Source of the DNA: CAUZIZ01 sp965219005
GTDB lineage: Bacteria > Acidobacteriota > UBA6911 > RPQK01 > JAJDTT01
Direction of reading: 5' to 3'
Length of the DNA stretch: 64,000 bases
Assembly: GCA_965219005.1 (NCBI GenBank)
Contig: CBDCMS010000004.1
Location: forward strand, 1,550,001-1,614,000
Part shown: positions 60,501-64,000 of the stretch, one piece after another
How the letters are laid out: each line of letters starts with the position of its first letter
How positions within the stretch are numbered: position 1 is the first letter of the stretch
Position numbers and translations under genes: made by a program
The notes under the pieces: generated by a model
The model's input: only the letters and a program-made list of their open reading frames with translations
Databases searched by the model: none
Told to the model about the DNA's origin: nothing

Positions 60501-60851
60501 CCCGACTTCGTGGGAAAGGGAGAGATTCTTCAGCCCTTGCTCTACGGTCTGGCCGCCGAACAATTGCTGGGACTCCCAGTCGAAGAGGGCCGTCTGTTCT
60601 ACTGCACCCAGCGGGGAGACTTCCAACAGGTGTCTATCCCGCTGACGAAAGTGAGCCGAGCCAGGATCCGACAGGTGGTGGAGACCATCGATGGCGCTAT
60701 CAAGTCAGCGTTTCTGCCGTCCGCACCCCGCGAGAAGGCTTGCCAGTACTGTGACTACAAGTTGGTATGTGGCCCCTATGAGGAACTCCGTGTTGGCAGG
60801 AAGCGGAAGGAATCGCTGGTGGAGTTGGAGGAGATTCGGAGAATACCGTGA
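57570..60851 (+). CDS. addB: AddB-type helicase/nuclease subunit (PD-(D/E)XK)
   Basis: A 1093-residue protein, start at the ATG 57570 because upstream codons overlap tsaD. The N-terminal ~750 residues keep a helicase-like layout (LVLAPTRHAADDFAWRLCLK, FVPGLAEGIFPGKILEDPLL) without a Walker A, so this subunit is not an active motor. The C-terminal nuclease has SFSACPYRFFLYAIQRL (first Fe-S cysteine, ~799), HFRGVIDLVEKHQ and RVTDHKTGRAP (catalytic D and DxK, about 945-970), and KACQYCDYKLVCG (remaining Fe-S cysteines, ~1056-1067). It pairs with the adjacent AddA to process DNA double-strand breaks for RecA. Confidence 0.85.
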   Translation: MPARIFISAVNDNKLQAAEEWLSHLTEETEVLVLAPTRHAADDFAWRLCLKQQGLFGMHRFTAAELAVTMATRSLALRDLAPLSRLGLEALAARCVFRSLEEGALAYFAPVCEMPGFPRALASTLLELRLARVSSESLFSSGKPGRDLALFLSFFEEELETQSLADVATLFQLAREAVEEGEANLLGLPLLLLDVPPRSIVEREFYRALSARAPDVFATATTGDQEGQAGLCEVLDLEAGQLDRADDSGSEDALARIREDLFRPGTIQGGEADSSFELFSAPGEGRECIEISRRILQAAKEGIAFDRVAVLVRNPNVYQSQLEDAFKSAGIPGYFSQGATRPDPAGRALLSLLSCASEGVSASRFAEYLSLGQVPPVDESGEPPKAQVPWVEPSNELQMVFKSLMEPEAGGPGSDEAGETPTEESSVVAGTLRTPLYWEKLLVDAAVIGGKERWARRLSGLEAELRLKYEDIEEEDGRRQTLERQLERLQNLKAFSLPLIELLDGLPEQARWSDWLRALRQLSSSALRSPESILSVLAELEPMGRVGPVGLSEVQQVLNERLTRLRPDPPERHYGRIFVGTLAEARARSFQIVFVPGLAEGIFPGKILEDPLLLDEYRQQVSGELITRHGKSDEERLLLRTAVAAASLRLVASYPRMDVVQGRARVPSLYALELLRAAEGQLPDLKSLEKRAAQAFSTRLGWPAPRDTSAAVDDAEFDLATLDPLLHQPETDITGQGRYLLNVNPCLARSLRARYKRWRPEWSDDDGIVAGKDEKLRQILTKHGMDRRSYSPTAMQSFSACPYRFFLYAIQRLQPREEIAAIEQLDPLTRGSLFHAAQFQLFRKLQEAELLPMRPDNVEDIIDAADSVLDLIASKYRDELAPAILQVWESEIEEIRVDLRVWVREVCQADQQWKPIHFEYSFGLPRESDRDPASSDQEAILLSGRHFRGVIDLVEKHQEQSLLRVTDHKTGRAPWPRPDFVGKGEILQPLLYGLAAEQLLGLPVEEGRLFYCTQRGDFQQVSIPLTKVSRARIRQVVETIDGAIKSAFLPSAPREKACQYCDYKLVCGPYEELRVGRKRKESLVELEEIRRIP

Positions 60852-60988
60852 AGTCGCAGGTCGCAGGTCATTCTTCCGGAAAGAACGCTCGGCCAAAGTC
60901 AAGGGATTTTTCGATTCACACTCCCGCTGAAGGGGGGCTCTGGTATCTTCCGCAAGAACAGGACCTGAGACCTGAGACCTGTGACTTC
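60850..60988. repeat. Inverted repeat of AGGTC motifs (20-bp arms, 99-nt loop)
   Basis: GAAGTCGCAGGTCGCAGGTC (60850-60869) faces GACCTGAGACCTGTGACTTC (60969-60988), 18 of 20 pairing. The left arm overlaps the addB stop codon. It fills the 175-bp gap to addA. Confidence 0.75.
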
Positions 60989-61026
60989 CTTTCGATGGTG
61001 ATCGACATGTTTTTAATGGTGAAGTC

Positions 61027-64000
61027 ATGAAGGATTCCGATGCCCGCGACATCATCCGTAGATCCCTAGACGAGAGTCTGATCGTCGAGGCGGCTGCTGG
61101 AACGGGAAAGACCTCGGAGCTGGTGAGGCGTCTGGTCTCTGTTCTTCGGACGGGGCGGGCCCGGGTCGAGGAGATCGTGGCGGTTACCTTTACCCGGAAG
61201 GCGGCCGGCGAGCTCAAGCTGCGCTTACGCGAAGCCCTTGATCGGGAGCGCGGCCGGACCGATGACGAGGATGAGCTCACGAACCTGGAGAGATCCATCA
61301 CCCAGTTGGAAGAGGCCCGGATCGGCACGATTCATTCTTTTTGTGGTGATCTCCTCCGCGAACGCCCCGTAGAGGCCAAAGTAGACCCTTCATTCGAGGA
61401 GCTGGCCGAAGACGAGGCCCCAGCTCTTTTCGATCGCGCCTTCAACCGCTGGATCGAAGAGAAGCTCGCTAGTCCTCCAGCCGGCCTACAGCGGGTCCTG
61501 AATCGTTCCCTGGTGCGCCAGAACTTTGGGGGCAGCTCTCCCCTTGGACAGATCAAAGCAGGCGCCTGGAAACTGGTCGAATGGCGAGACTTTCGTCAGG
61601 ACTGGCGTCGTGAATCCTTCCAGCGTGAGGCCCAGATCGATGCTCTTTTGAGGGGTGTTCGAGACCTCTCCGAAATGAGTGAGCGCTGTCGGAATTGGAG
61701 GGACAATTTGCGGAAGGGACTTCGGCCGGTTCGAGACCTTGCCACCTGGACTCGGCGGGCGGAGCAGGAGGGATCGAGGTCCTACGAGCGTCTCGAAGGA
61801 CTCCTGATTCAGTTGCAGCGCGATCTCAACCGGTACCAGAACAAGAGGAAGGGAAGGGGAGACTTCGCTCCGGATCTGCCTCGGAAGGTGGTGTTGGAGG
61901 CACGGGATAGCCTGATTTCGGAGCTGGAAGCATTCAAGCGCCAGGCCGACGCCGATCTTGCTGCTCTACTCCACAGTGAATTCCAGGAGGTAGTTGAGCG
62001 CTATGAGGAGCTGAAGCGGAAGTCGGGCAAACTCGATTTTGTCGACCTGTTGATCTACACCCGCGACCTGATTCGGGACAATTCGACAATCCGCGCCTAT
62101 TTTCAGCAGCGTTTCACCCATATCTTTGTGGATGAGTTTCAGGATACGGATCCACTTCAGGCCGAGATCTTGCTGCTACTATCGGCCAAGCACCCCGAGG
62201 AGACCGACTGGCTGAAGGCTATCCCCAAGGCCGGGAAGCTCTTCCTGGTCGGAGATCCCAAGCAATCCATCTACCGTTTCCGTAGGGCGGATGTCCAGCT
62301 CTATCAGCAGATCAGTGAGGCCCTTCAAGAAGGGGGCGTAAGAATGGTTACCCTGAAGCGAAGCTTTCGCTCCAGTCCTGCTATTCAGCATCTCGTCAAT
62401 GCTTCTTTTGCTCCCGAAATGAAGGGGGATCGTCGGGTCGGGCAGCCAGATTACGTTGCGCTCGAGCAGGCGCGAACGGAGCAAGAGGGGCAGCCCAATA
62501 TGGTCGTGCTGCCTCCACCTCGTCCCTATAGCAGCTTCGGGAATCTGGCAAATTATGCGATCGAATCGTGTTTGCCCGATGCCACGGCTGCCCTCGTAGA
62601 CTGGATGCTAAACCAGAGCGGGTGGACGATTGATGATCCGGAACATTCGGGCGATCGACTGCCCCTGTCTCCTCGCCATATCTGCATTCTCTTTCGGCGT
62701 TTCGTGTCCTGGGGAAACGATGTCACGCGAGATTACACTCGCTCCCTCGAGGTACGAGGAGTGCCCCACGTCCTGGTCGGATCAAGGTCGTTTCACCAGC
62801 GGGAAGAAGTCGAGACACTGAGGGCAGCCCTGACTGCCATCGAGTGGCCGGACGATGAGCTCTCGGTCTATGCGACGCTGAGAGGATCTCTTTTCTGGGT
62901 TCGCGACGCCCTGCTACTGCGCTTCCGGGATGAATTCGGCTCTCTGTATCCTTTTCGCTCGATCCCTGAGACCCTGGAGGCTGATCTGAACCCGGTTGCA
63001 GAAAGCCTGGCAGTCTTGGCGCGACTGCATCGGGAGCGGAACCGAAGACCGATCGTCGAGACGGTCAACGACCTCCTCTCCAGTACCCGATCTCACGCGG
63101 GTTTTGCCTTGAGGCCAGCGGGCCATCAGGTTCTTGCCAATGTCCAGCGGATCTGTGACCTGGCTCGTAAGTTTGAAGCGGGTGGGGGTATCTCCTTCCG
63201 TGCTTTCGTGGAGTTTCTGGATGTCGAAGCTTCAAAGCCGGGGGCGTCCCAGGCCCCGGTTCTAGAAGAGGGTGTCGACGGCGTTCACTTGATGACAGTT
63301 CACTCCGCCAAGGGCCTGGAGTTTCCGGTGGTCGTACTTGCTGACATGACGGCAAAGTTGGCGTCTGCTCGTCCGGACAAATATGTCAATCCGAGGGAGG
63401 GGATTGCGGCCTTCACGTTGATGGGATGTGCTCCCTGGGAGCTGATCGATCACGAGGAGGAGGAGCGTCTCCGAGACCGCGCTGAAGGGGTGCGGGTTGC
63501 CTACGTCGCAGCTACGCGAGCCCGGGACTTGTTGGTAGTTCCGGCACTCGGTGATGGACCCCGAGACGGGTGGCTGGAGCCACTGAACAAGGCGATCTAC
63601 CCTAGCCAGGAAAACTGGCGTGAATCTACCGACGCGCCTGCTTGTCCCGCCTTTGGAGAGGCGAGCGTGCTGGATCGTCCGATGGGGTTCGACGGTCTTT
63701 CCGAGTCCTCGGTTCGCCCCGGACTTCACTGTCCCGAGGTCGGAGACCACTCGGTGGTGTGGTGGGATCCGGCGGTTCTCAACCTGGGTGTTCAGCCGAA
63801 CTTCGGCCTTCAGCAGGAAAGGATCCTCACCGAGGATGAGGGCGGAGAAGCCGCCCAGAGAGGCATGGAGGAATATCGTCAGTGGAGTGAGCGTCGCGAG
63901 CGTACTCTCGAAGCTGGCGCCCTGCCCCTGTGCGAGGTTTTCACCGCCAGCCAGGCAGCTTCCTTACAACAGCCCGAGATTGGAGAAATCCAGGTGGCCA
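61027..64000 (+). CDS. addA: AddA-type UvrD-like helicase (partial)
   Basis: The frame is open from the ATG 61027 to the window end (~991 residues). All superfamily 1 motifs are present: Walker A EAAAGTGKTSELVRR (about residues 22-36), AVTFTRKAAGELKLRLREAL, IGTIHSFCGDLL, motif II FVDEFQDTDPLQ, motif III LVGDPKQSIYRFRRAD, LKRSFRSSPAIQ, VHLMTVHSAKGLEFPVVVLA and motif VI YVAATRARDLLVVPA. The C-terminal RecB-like nuclease domain expected for AddA lies beyond the edge. It starts 175 bp after AddB. The pair replaces RecBCD in this organism. AddA would be the only motor because AddB lacks a Walker A. Confidence 0.92.
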   Translation, partial: MKDSDARDIIRRSLDESLIVEAAAGTGKTSELVRRLVSVLRTGRARVEEIVAVTFTRKAAGELKLRLREALDRERGRTDDEDELTNLERSITQLEEARIGTIHSFCGDLLRERPVEAKVDPSFEELAEDEAPALFDRAFNRWIEEKLASPPAGLQRVLNRSLVRQNFGGSSPLGQIKAGAWKLVEWRDFRQDWRRESFQREAQIDALLRGVRDLSEMSERCRNWRDNLRKGLRPVRDLATWTRRAEQEGSRSYERLEGLLIQLQRDLNRYQNKRKGRGDFAPDLPRKVVLEARDSLISELEAFKRQADADLAALLHSEFQEVVERYEELKRKSGKLDFVDLLIYTRDLIRDNSTIRAYFQQRFTHIFVDEFQDTDPLQAEILLLLSAKHPEETDWLKAIPKAGKLFLVGDPKQSIYRFRRADVQLYQQISEALQEGGVRMVTLKRSFRSSPAIQHLVNASFAPEMKGDRRVGQPDYVALEQARTEQEGQPNMVVLPPPRPYSSFGNLANYAIESCLPDATAALVDWMLNQSGWTIDDPEHSGDRLPLSPRHICILFRRFVSWGNDVTRDYTRSLEVRGVPHVLVGSRSFHQREEVETLRAALTAIEWPDDELSVYATLRGSLFWVRDALLLRFRDEFGSLYPFRSIPETLEADLNPVAESLAVLARLHRERNRRPIVETVNDLLSSTRSHAGFALRPAGHQVLANVQRICDLARKFEAGGGISFRAFVEFLDVEASKPGASQAPVLEEGVDGVHLMTVHSAKGLEFPVVVLADMTAKLASARPDKYVNPREGIAAFTLMGCAPWELIDHEEEERLRDRAEGVRVAYVAATRARDLLVVPALGDGPRDGWLEPLNKAIYPSQENWRESTDAPACPAFGEASVLDRPMGFDGLSESSVRPGLHCPEVGDHSVVWWDPAVLNLGVQPNFGLQQERILTEDEGGEAAQRGMEEYRQWSERRERTLEAGALPLCEVFTASQAASLQQPEIGEIQVA

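Noticed and set aside
1..64000. CRISPR arrays, prophage or integrative elements
   Set aside because: No regularly spaced direct repeats with unique spacers, and no integrase, phage structural or conjugation genes were seen; the only mobile gene is the IS200 transposase.

Overview
This 64 kb window is bacterial chromosome, dense with protein genes on both strands. The genes point to a diderm, heterotrophic bacterium: a LolA-like secreted pair, an M48 protease of the periplasmic type, Tat-signal oxidoreductases, murA/murB, an OPT transporter and two Na+/solute symporters. The mix of Tat-signal Gfo/Idh dehydrogenases, a GMC dehydrogenase with its gluconate-dehydrogenase-type subunit, CehA-type metallohydrolases, an IPTL-CTERM-like tail and the PVEL C-terminal motif is typical of Acidobacteriota or similar lineages. 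That assignment is inference from gene content; there is no rRNA marker, and I recognise no tRNA and no CRISPR array.

Layout. 0-7 kb: end of a surface protein, a class III aminotransferase with an SDR, a Gfo/Idh oxidoreductase with a frameshifted tail, an M14-like peptidase and a nitrilase. 7-12.5 kb: two paralogous secreted LolA-like proteins flanking a Tat Gfo/Idh enzyme, a glycine-zipper protein, and hisI-hisG. 12.5-14.3 kb: accessory stretch with a cluster of hairpins, a Cys-rich secreted protein and an orphan IPTL-CTERM-like tail. 14.3-21 kb: GMC dehydrogenase plus small subunit, M48 protease and a Ski2-like helicase. 21.1-21.9 kb: an IS200-type element followed at once by a 122-bp palindrome. 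21.9-24.9 kb: DinB, glycosidase-like and PIG-L genes. 25-29.5 kb: murB-murA, two small membrane ORFs and an SSS symporter, all on the minus strand. 29.5-32 kb: a decayed accessory region with a BrnT/BrnA remnant and a secreted protein broken by an in-frame TAG. 32-41 kb: PqqD-like/OPT pair, then a eukaryotic-type hexokinase, two CehA paralogues and an SGNH hydrolase. 41.5-44.6 kb: an M16 pair whose second subunit is broken by a 52-bp tandem duplication. 44.7-64 kb: endonuclease V, a DUF6178-like gene, an ECF sigma/VWA pair, purine and Na+/solute transporters, a chlorite-dismutase-family protein, a ferredoxin-domain protein, mtnA-tsaD and addB-addA (addA runs off the edge).

Functional links. 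murB/murA overlap and make UDP-MurNAc precursors. The GMC and subunit-3 genes overlap by 4 bp and likely form one periplasmic dehydrogenase. sigma/VWA, OPT/PqqD, hexokinase/CehA/CehA, M16/M16 and mtnA/tsaD all show ATGA-type overlaps, which implies translational coupling. AddA and AddB would form a RecBCD-like repair nuclease.

The most unusual feature is in the gaps between genes. Many carry members of at least two interspersed non-coding repeat families of roughly 80-250 bp, and several carry long inverted arms (20-65 bp) around a loop that is often 90-100 nt. A near-identical ~241-bp copy pair lies 33 kb apart, and another member has 26-bp terminal inverted repeats. Together with the 122-bp palindrome beside the IS200 element, this looks like a population of small mobile or structured elements that none of the protein genes explains.
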